The position numbers and the translations under genes were made by a program. Positions 1 through 7,912 of a stretch of DNA of 27,521 bases are shown here, piece after piece. The notes under the pieces are model-generated. The model saw only the letters and a list, made by a program, of their open reading frames with translations, made no database searches and was not told the origin of the DNA. The DNA comes from an uncultured Gilliamella sp. GTDB taxonomy: Bacteria > Pseudomonadota > Gammaproteobacteria > Enterobacterales > Enterobacteriaceae. The stretch spans positions 1 through 27,521 of the forward strand of contig CALYQY010000024.1 in NCBI GenBank assembly GCA_945291235.1, written 5' to 3'. Each line of letters opens with the position of its first letter. Position 1 is the stretch's first letter.

Positions 1-38
1 TGGCGTGCTAACCTCTCTCAGTTGTCGGCGCTTTGTGA

Positions 39-143
39 AGGTGCGGTCTGGGGCATTTGTTTGCTTTTGGGAAAGGTAATGGTAAGCCGTTTAGAAATAA
101 TAGTGGAGTTCAAAATGCAAACTTTATAAACCCTTTTTTTTAG
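39..143 (+). pseudogene. possible 3' end of a decayed protein gene
   Basis: An open frame without a start codon runs for 34 codons from the stop at 36-38 to the TAG at 141-143 and ends in ...NANFINPFF. A second frame (2 onward) reads ...RSGAFVCF and would join it if one T of the TTTT run near 65-68 were removed. In type I-F loci cas6f normally sits directly before the leader and array, and Cas6f proteins commonly end in a short aromatic Pro-x-Phe tail, so a frameshifted cas6f end is conceivable. I cannot recognise the protein with confidence. The reading frames may equally be chance. Confidence 0.2.
83..97 (+). repeat. 15-nt fragment identical to the 3' half of CRISPR repeat 3
   Basis: TAAGCCGTTTAGAAA is identical to the last 15 nt of repeat 3 (394-408) and differs by one base from repeats 1 and 2. 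The 13 nt before it do not resemble the repeat 5' half, so the hairpin is missing. Its distance to the array is not a multiple of 60, so it is not simply a lost unit of the same array. Confidence 0.5.
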
Positions 144-260
144 CTAAAAATAAAAACTTTAAAAATCAATATATTGCAAAACCGTTAAAAAAAAGGGTTT
201 TTAAACCTAAAATTGCCCTTTGTGTTTATATAAACGATGTTTATAGTATGTGAGATTCTA
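128..260 (+). promoter_or_regulatory. leader-like region of the CRISPR array
   Basis: This very AT-rich stretch lies directly 5' of the first repeat, on the side opposite the decayed terminal repeat, which is where a leader belongs. It contains a perfect 14-bp inverted repeat: AAACCCTTTTTTTT at 128-141 and its complement at 187-200. The 45-nt loop holds a consensus IHF site. IHF-dependent spacer integration is known for type I-E and I-F leaders. The leader assignment is inference from position and these motifs. Confidence 0.6.
164..176 (+). promoter_or_regulatory. IHF-binding consensus site in the CRISPR leader
   Basis: AATCAATATATTG fits the IHF consensus WATCAANNNNTTR at every defined position. 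It lies in the loop of the 14-bp inverted repeat, about 85 nt before the first CRISPR repeat. In AT-rich DNA such a match can occur by chance, but its position in the leader makes a role in spacer integration plausible. Confidence 0.5.
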
Positions 261-468
261 CTTGAAAGCTGCATAAGCTGTTTAGAAAATGAATGTTTAG
301 CTAGCATCTCGCAGTATGTTCTTGAAAGCTGCATAAGCTGTTTAGAAAGCATACCACTGCATCATCTCACGCCTACCCTCCTTGAAAGCTGCATAAGCCG
401 TTTAGAAAAAAGCCGTATGTGTCTGTCGTAAGATAGAGCCTTTTATGGCTGCATAAGGGGTTTAGGAT
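261..468 (+). CRISPR. small type I-F-like CRISPR array, 3 spacers
   Basis: Repeats lie at 261-288, 321-348, 381-408 and (decayed, about 20/28 identical) 441-468. The three spacers (289-320, 349-380, 409-440) are each exactly 32 nt and unrelated. A 28-nt repeat with 32-nt spacers is the type I-F geometry. The repeat reads CTTGAAAGCTGCAT then AAGCTGTTTAGAAA and matches the classic Pseudomonas I-F repeat at 18 of 28 positions, including the terminal AGAAA of the crRNA 5' handle. Stem pairs 7-19 and 10-16 change on both sides (T-A to A-T, C-G to T-A), so the hairpin is kept. Repeat 3 carries one substitution that breaks pair 7-19. Decay grows toward the 3' end, fixing the leader on the left. No cas gene is visible inside the window. 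Confidence 0.85.
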
Positions 469-540
469 ATTTTGGAAATATCTAAAACTTTTGTTTTTAT
501 ACTTAAACATGGGTATTTTCTGAAAGTTCTTGTCAAGATT
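466..540 (+). repeat. dispersed intergenic repeat, copy A
   Basis: About 75 nt, roughly 85 percent identical to copy B at 588-663. It starts with a small hairpin, GATATTT-TGG-AAATATC, passes through the core TTTTTATACTTAAACAT and ends near TTCTTGTCAA. It touches the decayed terminal CRISPR repeat (466-468). No open frame is conserved between copies. Confidence 0.75.
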
Positions 541-587
541 TCGTGCACCTTTTTAGTTATTATGGAAGGTAGTAATATGGAATTTTA

Positions 588-663
588 GATATTTTTGAAA
601 ATATCTTAAACTTTTGTTTTTATACTTAAACATAGGTGTTTTCTGAAAGTTTTTGTCAAAAAT
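588..663 (+). repeat. dispersed intergenic repeat, copy B
   Basis: Second copy, about 122 nt downstream of copy A. The opening hairpin is GATATTTT-TG-AAAATATC, with compensating changes relative to copy A, so the fold seems kept. The core TTTTTATACTTAAAC and the end TCTGAAAG...TTGTCAA are shared with copy A and, in diverged form, with copy C after polA. Confidence 0.75.
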
Positions 664-711
664 CATCTGTTTTTAAATTTGCTAACGGGATCTTATCTTA
701 GGTTTTGTTAA

Positions 712-1020
<309 letters not shown>

Positions 1021-1021
1021 T

Positions 1022-1972
1022 TTATTGTTCAGATTTGACATCAATGCGAAGTGCTTTGGGAATTTCAAAGGTGATGTTTTCTAAAATGCCGTCGGTTTCA
1101 ATTAACGATGTGCAGCCTAAACTTTTTAAATAATCGATAACCTGTTGCACTAATATATCCGGCGCTGAGGCACCCGCTGTTACGCCGATTCGGCGTGCAT
1201 TGCTTATCCATTTTGGATCGATATCCGAGGCAAAATCAATTAAGTAGGCTTGTTTGCTGTTACGTCTGGCAAGCTCAGCTAATCGATTGGAATTGGATGA
1301 ATTTTTAGATCCAACAACTAACACTATGTCTGCTTGTGATGACAGTTGTTTAACCGCTTGTTGTCGATTGGTTGTGGCATAACAGATGTCATTTTTGCGT
1401 GGGCTTCGGATATGGGGAAAGCGTGCTTTTAAGGCGGTAATGATTTCAGCGGTATCATCTACCGATAAAGTTGTTTGGGTGGTAAAACAAAGATTATCTT
1501 CGTTTTTGACCTGTAATTGTTGCACATCTTCGATAGATTCAACTAAATAAATACCCCCTTCGGGGTTACTGTATTGCCCCATAGTGCCGTCTACTTCGAT
1601 GTGTCCGGCATGACCGATTAAGATAACCTCTTCGCCTCGATAGCTCGATCTGGCTACTTCCATATGAACTTTCGTTACAAGTGGACATGTGGCATCGAAT
1701 ATTCGAAGATGACGAGCTTTCGCCTCTTCTCGAACGGCTTTTGATACGCCATGTGCTGAAAAGATTAAAATGGTGTTGTCGGGGACTTCACTAATCTCTT
1801 CGATAAAAATCGCCCCGAGTTGTTTAAGGCGATTTACCACATAGCGATTATGGACTACTTCGTGGCGAACATAAACCGGTGCGCCAAACAGTTCAATCGC
1901 TCTTTCAACAATGGTGATAGCACGATCAACACCGGCACAAAAACCGCGAGGATTAGCTAAAATAATTTGCAT
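1022..1972 (-). CDS. ispH: 4-hydroxy-3-methylbut-2-enyl diphosphate reductase
   Basis: IspH (LytB) carries out the last step of the MEP isoprenoid pathway, reducing HMBPP to IPP and DMAPP with a [4Fe-4S] cluster. The 316 residues match the E. coli length. The cluster ligands are all present: C12 in [11 protein letters not shown]96 in DATCPLV and C197 in ICYATTNRQ. The catalytic E126 lies in HAGHIEVDG. It is the last gene of the ribF-ileS-lspA-ispH operon, beginning 2 nt after the lspA stop, so translation is probably coupled. The enterobacterial fkpB gene normally found between these two is absent. Confidence 0.97.
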   Translation of the reverse strand: MQIILANPRGFCAGVDRAITIVERAIELFGAPVYVRHEVVHNRYVVNRLKQLGAIFIEEISEVPDNTILIFSAHGVSKAVREEAKARHLRIFDATCPLVTKVHMEVARSSYRGEEVILIGHAGHIEVDGTMGQYSNPEGGIYLVESIEDVQQLQVKNEDNLCFTTQTTLSVDDTAEIITALKARFPHIRSPRKNDICYATTNRQQAVKQLSSQADIVLVVGSKNSSNSNRLAELARRNSKQAYLIDFASDIDPKWISNARRIGVTAGASAPDILVQQVIDYLKSLGCTSLIETDGILENITFEIPKALRIDVKSEQ

Positions 1973-1974
1973 CG

Positions 1975-2445
1975 TTATGGTGTCTTTTTCGGTTTTTTAT
2001 AACTGCTGATAATAAACAATCCGATACCAACACAAATTGCGCAATCGGCAATATTAAACGTTGGGTAGTGCCAATTGCCAAAATTGACATCGAGAAAATC
2101 AACAACAAAACCATGATATAGCCGATCAAATAAGTTACCTAATGCACCGCCTAAAATCATTGATAGAGAAAGGTTTTCTAATTTTTGCGAGCGATTATTG
2201 CGATAAAGCATATACACAATTACTGCACTGATAACTAAGGCAATAGCAGCCAGCATTACTCTTTGCCCTTCAAAAATACTAAAGGCAGCGCCAATGTTAC
2301 GCACATAGGTGATCGAAAAGAAGGGTAAGAGATTGACTGTTTCAAATAGTTCAAATCTATCTAAAATATAAAATTTACTTGCAATATCGATGATGAAAAC
2401 GACTATTGCCAATAACACCCAGTAAAGTCCGTTATCTTTTTTCAT
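1975..2445 (-). CDS. lspA: lipoprotein signal peptidase (signal peptidase II)
   Basis: LspA removes the signal peptide from diacylglyceryl-prolipoproteins in the inner membrane. The 156-residue protein has four hydrophobic segments (about 8-24, 62-82, 91-107, 131-149). The catalytic aspartates are visible: D116 in the VVDF motif and D134 in FNIAD. The NIGAAF motif at 50-55 is also present. It lies downstream of ileS across a 106-nt gap that holds two perfect hairpins, and 2 nt before ispH. Its substrates would include the lipoproteins encoded in this window (6536-7039 and ynbE). Confidence 0.97.
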   Translation of the reverse strand: MKKDNGLYWVLLAIVVFIIDIASKFYILDRFELFETVNLLPFFSITYVRNIGAAFSIFEGQRVMLAAIALVISAVIVYMLYRNNRSQKLENLSLSMILGGALGNLFDRLYHGFVVDFLDVNFGNWHYPTFNIADCAICVGIGLFIISSYKKPKKTP

Positions 2446-2467
2446 GTAGTTGGCTCATTATGATATT

Positions 2468-2489
2468 ACCGCCGACATTAGTCGGCGGT
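2468..2489. other. GC-rich hairpin between ileS and lspA
   Basis: A perfect 9-bp inverted repeat ACCGCCGAC / GTCGGCGGT with a 4-nt loop. No T-run follows on the operon (minus) strand, so it is not an ordinary terminator. It may be an RNA-processing or stability element in the operon mRNA. Confidence 0.6.
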
Positions 2490-2503
2490 GAAGGTATTAA
2501 ATT

Positions 2504-2523
2504 GCTATCGTATTGACGATAGC
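2504..2523. other. second hairpin between ileS and lspA
   Basis: A perfect 8-bp inverted repeat GCTATCGT / ACGATAGC around ATTG, 14 nt from the GC-rich hairpin and 28 nt beyond the ileS stop in the direction of transcription. It also lacks a T-run on the operon strand. Confidence 0.5.
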
Positions 2524-2551
2524 TTAATGGTTTATCGTGAGTGATTTACGG

Positions 2552-5359
2552 TTAAGCAAAATGTCTTATTTCGCCGTTTCCGTGAATGTTTTGCTCACAG
2601 CGTTTACATAAATGCGTTGTCGGTTCATTATCAACAGTATAATGCCAGCAACGTGGGCACTTATCGCCTTGTGCTTTCGCTAATTCAATTTTAAGACCGC
2701 TTATATCACTTTGTACTGCCTGTTGCGGTGCATTCTCAAGCGGTTTGACGCTTGCTTGTGAAGTGAGTAATACAAAGCGTAATTCATTTTCTAATTTCGC
2801 TAGCGCATTAGCGATATCCTTGTCAGCATAAAGCGTAACCGCCGCTTCAAGTGAACCGCCGATAACTTTATCGTTTCGTCCTTGTTCTAATACTTTATTC
2901 ACTTCACTACGAATGGTGAGAATTTGTGCCCAATATTCACTATTTAACGCTTCACTCTCCGGTAAAGTAAAGAGTTGGTTGTACCATTCATCTTCAAATA
3001 CAAACTCTGATTTTTCATTTGCCGGTAAGTACTGCCAAATTTCATCAGCGGTAAAGGATAATACCGGTGCAATCCAACGCACCATAGCTTGGGCAATATG
3101 ATATAACGCCGTTTGACAACTATGGCGAGCAATACTATCGCTTTTAGCGGTGTATTGACGATCTTTAATAATATCTAAATAGAATGATCCCATTTCAATT
3201 GAGCAAAATTGCATGATACGTTGTACCACTTTGTGGAAATCATAACTTTCATACGCTTGAATAATTTGTTCTTGCGCTTCTTTCGCCATGCTAACCGCCC
3301 AGCGATCAAGTATCACCATCTCTTCAGGTTTAACCATATTTTTAGCTGGATCAAAACCATTTAAGTTTGCCAGTAAGAAGCGAGCGGTGTTACGAATACG
3401 ACGATAGCTGTCTGCTGCTCGTTTGATGATTTCATCTGAGTAGCTCATTTCACCCGAATAATCGGTTGAGGCGATCCATAAACGTAAAATATCGGCGCCA
3501 AGTTTATTCATTACCTCTTGTGGGGTGACGATATTGCCTAGAGATTTAGACATTTTACGCCCTTGACCGTCCACCACAAAACCGTGAGTTAATACTTGTT
3601 TGTAAGGGGCTTTATTGTCAATTGCTGTTGATAGCATTAATGATGACATAAACCAACCACGGTGTTGATCTGAGCCTTCTAAATACATGTCGGCTTCGTG
3701 TCCTTCAAACTCCGGACGTACGCCTACAACTGAGAAGAAAGTTGATCCTGAATCAAACCATACATCTAGTGTGTCCGGTACTTTGCGGTAATCATCGGCA
3801 TCCGGACCTAAGAGATCTTTAATATCGGCATCCCACCATGCTTGAATACCGTTTTGTTCAACCAATTTAGCCACTTTCTCAACTAGTTGTAGTGTGTCTG
3901 GATGTAACTCTTCAGTTTCTTTATGCACAAATAGCGTCATAGGCACGCCCCATGTGCGTTGACGTGAAATACACCAATCAGGACGGTTCGCTACCATAGT
4001 TTCAATTCGAGCTTGTCCCCAATCTGGAATCCAACGAACTTGTTTGATCTCTTTTAGTGATTGAGCACGTAAACCTTGTTTATCCATACTGATAAACCAT
4101 TGTGGTGTTGCGCGGTAGATAACAGGCGTTTTATGTCGCCAGCAACAAGGATAGCTATGTTCAATATTTTCAAAGTGTAGTAAAGCATTGCGTTCTTTTA
4201 ATAGTTCAACTACCACTTTATTGGCTTTGAAAACAAACAAACCATCTAAACCAACGCCTGTTCCAGGTAAATAACAGCCATTGCCACCAACAGGGTTAGC
4301 AACTTCAAGCCCATATTTTTGACCAACTAAAAAGTCTTCCGCACCATGTCCGGGCGCAGTGTGCACCGCACCGGTACCCGCATCAACCGTAACGTGTTCA
4401 CCAAGTACAATGGGTTCATCAAAATCAAGGAAAGGGTGCTTAAAGCGTAATAGCTCAAGCGCATCACCTTTACAGCTGCCAAGAATTTTCCATTCTGAAA
4501 TTTCGGCACGTTTCATGACGGATTCGACCAGATCAGTGGCTAAAATTAAGCATTCTTTATCGTTTATTTGTACCAGTTGATATTCAAACTCAGCATTTAA
4601 GGCAATACCTCGGCTAGCGGGTAATGTCCAAGGTGTTGTCGTCCAAATCACGGCATAAATAGTTAAATCGGTATGAACGCCAAATTTACTCGCAACAGCT
4701 TGGTTATCCACCGCTTTAAATTTTACATCTATAGCGGGTGAAGATTTATCATAATATTCTACTTCTGCTTCTGCTAACGAAGACATACAATCTGTACACC
4801 AGTAAACAGGTTTTGCCCCTTTGACTAAATGCCCGTTTTTGATGACTTTACCTAACGCTCGAATAATATTTGCTTCCGTATCGTAATTCATTGTGCGGTA
4901 GGGATTTTGCCAATCACCCAATACACCCATACGTATAAAATCAGCTTTTTGTAGTTCAACTTGAGAAGCAGCATAGTCACGACAAATTTGACGAAACTCA
5001 GCCGGTGTCACTTTTACGCCTGGTTTGCCAACTTGTTCTTCAACTTTTTGTTCGATTGGCAGACCATGACAGTCCCACCCTGGAATATATGGGGAATCAT
5101 AACCGCTTAAACCTTTTGATTTAATGATAATATCTTTGATAATTTTATTAACTGCATGACCAATATGAAGTTTGCCGTTTGCATAAGGAGGGCCATCATG
5201 CAAAATAAAGGCTTTTTTCCCTTTTTTTACTTGGCGGATTTTGCGATAAAGTTCTTTATCGTACCAGTTTTGCAACATCGCCGGTTCACGTTTGGCAAGA
5301 TCACCTCGCATTGGGAAACCGGTTTCCGGTAAATTCAATGTATTTTTATAATCTGTCAT
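2552..5359 (-). CDS. ileS: isoleucyl-tRNA synthetase
   Basis: Class I aminoacyl-tRNA synthetase charging tRNA-Ile in the cytoplasm; 935 residues against about 938 in E. coli. The HIGH signature appears as [10 protein letters not shown] near residue 64, and KMSKS as [10 protein letters not shown] near 603. The editing domain lies between them, with [10 protein letters not shown] near 240. The C-terminal zinc ribbon is present, with CPRCWHY and HLCKRC as the last cysteine pairs. It sits between ribF (38-nt gap) and lspA, the conserved gammaproteobacterial order. The start [19 protein letters not shown] agrees with the family. Confidence 0.98.
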   Translation of the reverse strand: MTDYKNTLNLPETGFPMRGDLAKREPAMLQNWYDKELYRKIRQVKKGKKAFILHDGPPYANGKLHIGHAVNKIIKDIIIKSKGLSGYDSPYIPGWDCHGLPIEQKVEEQVGKPGVKVTPAEFRQICRDYAASQVELQKADFIRMGVLGDWQNPYRTMNYDTEANIIRALGKVIKNGHLVKGAKPVYWCTDCMSSLAEAEVEYYDKSSPAIDVKFKAVDNQAVASKFGVHTDLTIYAVIWTTTPWTLPASRGIALNAEFEYQLVQINDKECLILATDLVESVMKRAEISEWKILGSCKGDALELLRFKHPFLDFDEPIVLGEHVTVDAGTGAVHTAPGHGAEDFLVGQKYGLEVANPVGGNGCYLPGTGVGLDGLFVFKANKVVVELLKERNALLHFENIEHSYPCCWRHKTPVIYRATPQWFISMDKQGLRAQSLKEIKQVRWIPDWGQARIETMVANRPDWCISRQRTWGVPMTLFVHKETEELHPDTLQLVEKVAKLVEQNGIQAWWDADIKDLLGPDADDYRKVPDTLDVWFDSGSTFFSVVGVRPEFEGHEADMYLEGSDQHRGWFMSSLMLSTAIDNKAPYKQVLTHGFVVDGQGRKMSKSLGNIVTPQEVMNKLGADILRLWIASTDYSGEMSYSDEIIKRAADSYRRIRNTARFLLANLNGFDPAKNMVKPEEMVILDRWAVSMAKEAQEQIIQAYESYDFHKVVQRIMQFCSIEMGSFYLDIIKDRQYTAKSDSIARHSCQTALYHIAQAMVRWIAPVLSFTADEIWQYLPANEKSEFVFEDEWYNQLFTLPESEALNSEYWAQILTIRSEVNKVLEQGRNDKVIGGSLEAAVTLYADKDIANALAKLENELRFVLLTSQASVKPLENAPQQAVQSDISGLKIELAKAQGDKCPRCWHYTVDNEPTTHLCKRCEQNIHGNGEIRHFA

Positions 5360-5397
5360 GCTGATTTATTCCAGTTAATTTTGTTGATACTACTTTC

Positions 5398-6336
5398 TTA
5401 ATTGGTTAATTGTGCACTGATCTTTTTCGCAGTGCAAACATCTTGTGTAATTTGTTCTTTTAACGCTGTTATAGAGTCAAATTTTTTCTCGTCTCGTAAT
5501 TTTTCGAGGAAGGTGACGTCTAAATATTGTCCATAAATATCACCCGAAAAGTCAAATAGATTCACTTCTAAAATGGCTTTTTTTCCTTGAATAGTTGGTC
5601 TTATACCAATATTAGCAATGCCATAATAAGATTGTTGGCTACAACAATTTTTGACGTTAACTAAATAGACACCGTGTAAGGCTGGTTTTTTGCGGTGTAG
5701 CTGAATATTTGCCGTAGGAAAACCTAATTGCCTTGCTAATGCATTGCCATGAATAACACGCCCTTGAATGCTATATGGTCGACCTAATAGGCAACGAGCT
5801 AATTCAAAATCATTGTTGAGTAAAGCTTTACGCACCGCGGTACTACTAATTCGTAACTGATTCCAAACGTAGGTTGGCATGCTTTCGACAGTAAAATCAT
5901 TTTTTTGTGCATAATGTTCAAGAAGATGAATATCCCCTTTACGTTCAAACCCAAACCGAAAATCATCACCAATAATAATATATTTGGCCCGTAACTGATT
6001 TATCAACCACGCTTGAATAAAGTCATCAGCAGACATTTTGGCAAAGGTTTGAGTAAACGGAACAGCAATAATATAGTCGATACCGAGTTTTTCAATAAAA
6101 ATCACTTTTTCTTGAAATGAGGTTAATCGGGAAGGGGCATTTTCCGAACAAAAAAACTCTAACGGTTGCGGTTCAAATAGCATAACCACGGTTGGTAGAT
6201 TTAATTTTTTACCTTGGGTGATTAAATGGTTAATTAATTGCTGATGTCCTAAATGTACGCCATCAAAATTGCCCAATGTCAGTACGCACTGGGAAAATTG
6301 ATTTTTTAAATTAGCAATACCGCGAATGATCTTCAT
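5398..6336 (-). CDS. ribF: bifunctional riboflavin kinase / FAD synthetase
   Basis: RibF phosphorylates riboflavin to FMN and adenylates FMN to FAD. The 312 residues have the usual two-domain layout. The N-terminal nucleotidyltransferase carries LGNFDGVHLGHQ (about 21-32) and GDDFRFGFERKGD (about 123-135). The C-terminal kinase carries LARQLGFPTANI (about 199-210). The start MKIIRGIANL matches the family, although no good Shine-Dalgarno is seen before it. It is the first gene of the ribF-ileS-lspA-ispH operon, and a TATAAT lies about 46 nt upstream. Confidence 0.97.
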   Translation of the reverse strand: MKIIRGIANLKNQFSQCVLTLGNFDGVHLGHQQLINHLITQGKKLNLPTVVMLFEPQPLEFFCSENAPSRLTSFQEKVIFIEKLGIDYIIAVPFTQTFAKMSADDFIQAWLINQLRAKYIIIGDDFRFGFERKGDIHLLEHYAQKNDFTVESMPTYVWNQLRISSTAVRKALLNNDFELARCLLGRPYSIQGRVIHGNALARQLGFPTANIQLHRKKPALHGVYLVNVKNCCSQQSYYGIANIGIRPTIQGKKAILEVNLFDFSGDIYGQYLDVTFLEKLRDEKKFDSITALKEQITQDVCTAKKISAQLTN

Positions 6337-6381
6337 GAAAATGTGTTATTTAACTGTGTAATTTAACTCAAGTAGCCGAGA

Positions 6382-6387
6382 ATTATA
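6382..6387 (-). promoter_or_regulatory. extended -10 promoter of the ribF operon
   Basis: On the minus strand this reads TGG-TATAAT, a perfect -10 with an upstream TGn extension, 45 nt before the ribF start. No good -35 is seen 17 bp upstream, as is common with extended -10 promoters. Confidence 0.5.
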
Positions 6388-6535
6388 CCAATCTTTCTTG
6401 AAGATGCACGTAATATAAAGCTGATTTTTGGTCGTTTTGTCTTTGAGTTTTGGCTTTTAATTGGTGTTAAATAATCAATCTGCATACGACTGGTTCAAAA
6501 ATCCGCTCTATTTAAGTTGGCGTGAATATTGATTG

Positions 6536-7039
6536 TTACCAAAAAATCCGACAATAAGCCAGCTCTTTGGCTCGTTTTTTATATTCTTCTTGTTGCGCTG
6601 TAGGAATAAAAAAACGGTTTTTTTCTATCTCTTCGCACTCTTTTACATCACTTTTAATATGCTCTGCTTCTTCTTTTGATATTCGAAAGAAAAAGGTACT
6701 AAATATACCGATTTTTGAATCGTCATCATCATCCATCGTGACTTTATTTTCTAAATCAAACATTCTTTTGGAAGGATAAGCCAGTCCGTCGAAAAAGTCT
6801 TGTGCTTTAGTGAGTTTTCGCATCGCAATGGTTTGCTCATTACCATAAACGTAGTTTTCGTTGATAAAGTAATTGTCACCTTGTTTACTTATTTCAACAA
6901 TATTGGCGATCGTTGCCGTATGTTTATAATCCGGGCCACCTTCAACCCAAAAACCGATAAATTTATCTTCATTATTCCGTTGTGGTTCAGAACATGCTGT
7001 AATCAAAAATACCGTAAAAATGAGTGATAAATATTTCAT
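6536..7039 (-). CDS. uncharacterised lipoprotein downstream of folE
   Basis: A 167-residue protein I do not recognise. It has a lipoprotein signal: MKYLSLIFTVFLITAC with a lipobox ITAC and the acylated cysteine at 16. The next residues are Ser-Glu, so the +2 rule for inner-membrane retention (Asp) is not met and outer-membrane sorting is likely. The mature part is charged, with an acidic run DDDDDSK near 101-107 and a Lys/Glu-rich C-terminal third that may be helical, ending in CRIFW. Two late cysteines could pair. It starts 17 nt after the folE stop with AAGGAT as ribosome binding site, so it is probably co-transcribed with folE. Function unknown. Confidence 0.75.
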   Translation of the reverse strand: MKYLSLIFTVFLITACSEPQRNNEDKFIGFWVEGGPDYKHTATIANIVEISKQGDNYFINENYVYGNEQTIAMRKLTKAQDFFDGLAYPSKRMFDLENKVTMDDDDDSKIGIFSTFFFRISKEEAEHIKSDVKECEEIEKNRFFIPTAQQEEYKKRAKELAYCRIFW

Positions 7040-7056
7040 TGAATATCCTTATATTG

Positions 7057-7713
7057 TTAGTGATTTAAAGCCCTTAAAAACTCCTGTCTTGTACTTGGGT
7101 TGGTTTTAAATCCACCACCTAATGCCGTTGTGGTTGTCATGCTACTGGAATCTTTAATGCCTCTGGCTTTGACACAATAGTGAGTTGCATCAATTGAGAC
7201 CGCCACATTTACCGTCCCTAGTAAGGTTTGAAGAGCAACGAGTATTTGTTGAGTTAACCTTTCTTGTACTTGTGGGCGTGAGGCAAAAAATTCGACAATT
7301 CGGTTAATTTTGGATAAACCGATAACTTTATCTTTCGGGATATAAGAGACGGTCGCTTTGCCGTCAATTGTGACAAAATGGTGTTCACACACACTGGTTA
7401 AAGTGATATCACGAACGGTTATCATCTCGTCAACTTGCATTTTATTTTCAATCAGTGTGATTTTCGGGAAATTCTCGTAATACAGTCCGGAAAAAATCTC
7501 ATCGACATACATTTTAGAAACACGATGTGGCGTTTCGGCAAGACTGTCATCGGTCAGATCCAATTCCATTAACTGCATGATCTGGCGAAAATGCTCTTCG
7601 ATTTTTGCCTTGCGTTCACTATTATCCATTGCTAAACGACAAGAAGGGGTTTCAAGATTTTTTGCTGCCAGTGCGGCTTTAACTTTTTGTGCAGCAATGC
7701 TTAATTCTGTCAT
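7057..7713 (-). CDS. folE: GTP cyclohydrolase I
   Basis: FolE converts GTP to dihydroneopterin triphosphate, the first step of tetrahydrofolate synthesis. With the start at [11 protein letters not shown] the protein is 218 residues (E. coli 222). The zinc ligands are visible: C109 and H112 in [14 protein letters not shown], and C180 in [11 protein letters not shown]. An in-frame start at 7755 exists but lies upstream of the TATAAT at 7744-7749 and adds 14 residues the family lacks, so 7713 is preferred. It is divergent from polA and followed closely by the lipoprotein gene. Confidence 0.96.
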   Translation of the reverse strand: MTELSIAAQKVKAALAAKNLETPSCRLAMDNSERKAKIEEHFRQIMQLMELDLTDDSLAETPHRVSKMYVDEIFSGLYYENFPKITLIENKMQVDEMITVRDITLTSVCEHHFVTIDGKATVSYIPKDKVIGLSKINRIVEFFASRPQVQERLTQQILVALQTLLGTVNVAVSIDATHYCVKARGIKDSSSMTTTTALGGGFKTNPSTRQEFLRALNH

Positions 7714-7743
7714 GGCTAAATACTCGGGCGAAAAAGATACCGT

Positions 7744-7749
7744 ATTATA
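7744..7749 (-). promoter_or_regulatory. -10 element for folE
   Basis: Perfect TATAAT on the minus strand, about 30 nt before the chosen folE start. The -35 at 17-bp spacing is weak (TGTATA). It supports the internal start at 7713. Confidence 0.45.
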
Positions 7750-7870
7750 TAACACTCGTTATTTAATATACAGTTTTTTACTTTGCGTTTTCTATTTAAA
7801 CACCTTATTAACCCTAAACTTCTTTACACTATATTATCGTCAATAATGACAATATTATCGCTAATTGGGG

Positions 7871-7876
7871 TATACT
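7871..7876 (+). promoter_or_regulatory. -10 element for polA
   Basis: TATACT 37 nt before the polA ATG. A candidate -35, ATGACA (7846-7851), lies at a long 19-bp spacing. Confidence 0.4.
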
Positions 7877-7912
7877 GTTTGGTAACGTTTTTAATAAACT
7901 TGGGTAACTATA

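Noticed and set aside
41..50. AGGTGCGGTC, close to the Pasteurellaceae uptake word AAGTGCGGT
   Set aside because: One inexact copy in 27.5 kb is chance; Pasteurellaceae genomes would show many exact copies.
237..431. A 64-codon open frame with a 20-residue repeat (LLESCISCLE-type)
   Set aside because: The periodicity is that of the CRISPR array (60 nt, divisible by 3). The segments between repeats are unrelated, and no ribosome binding site is seen.
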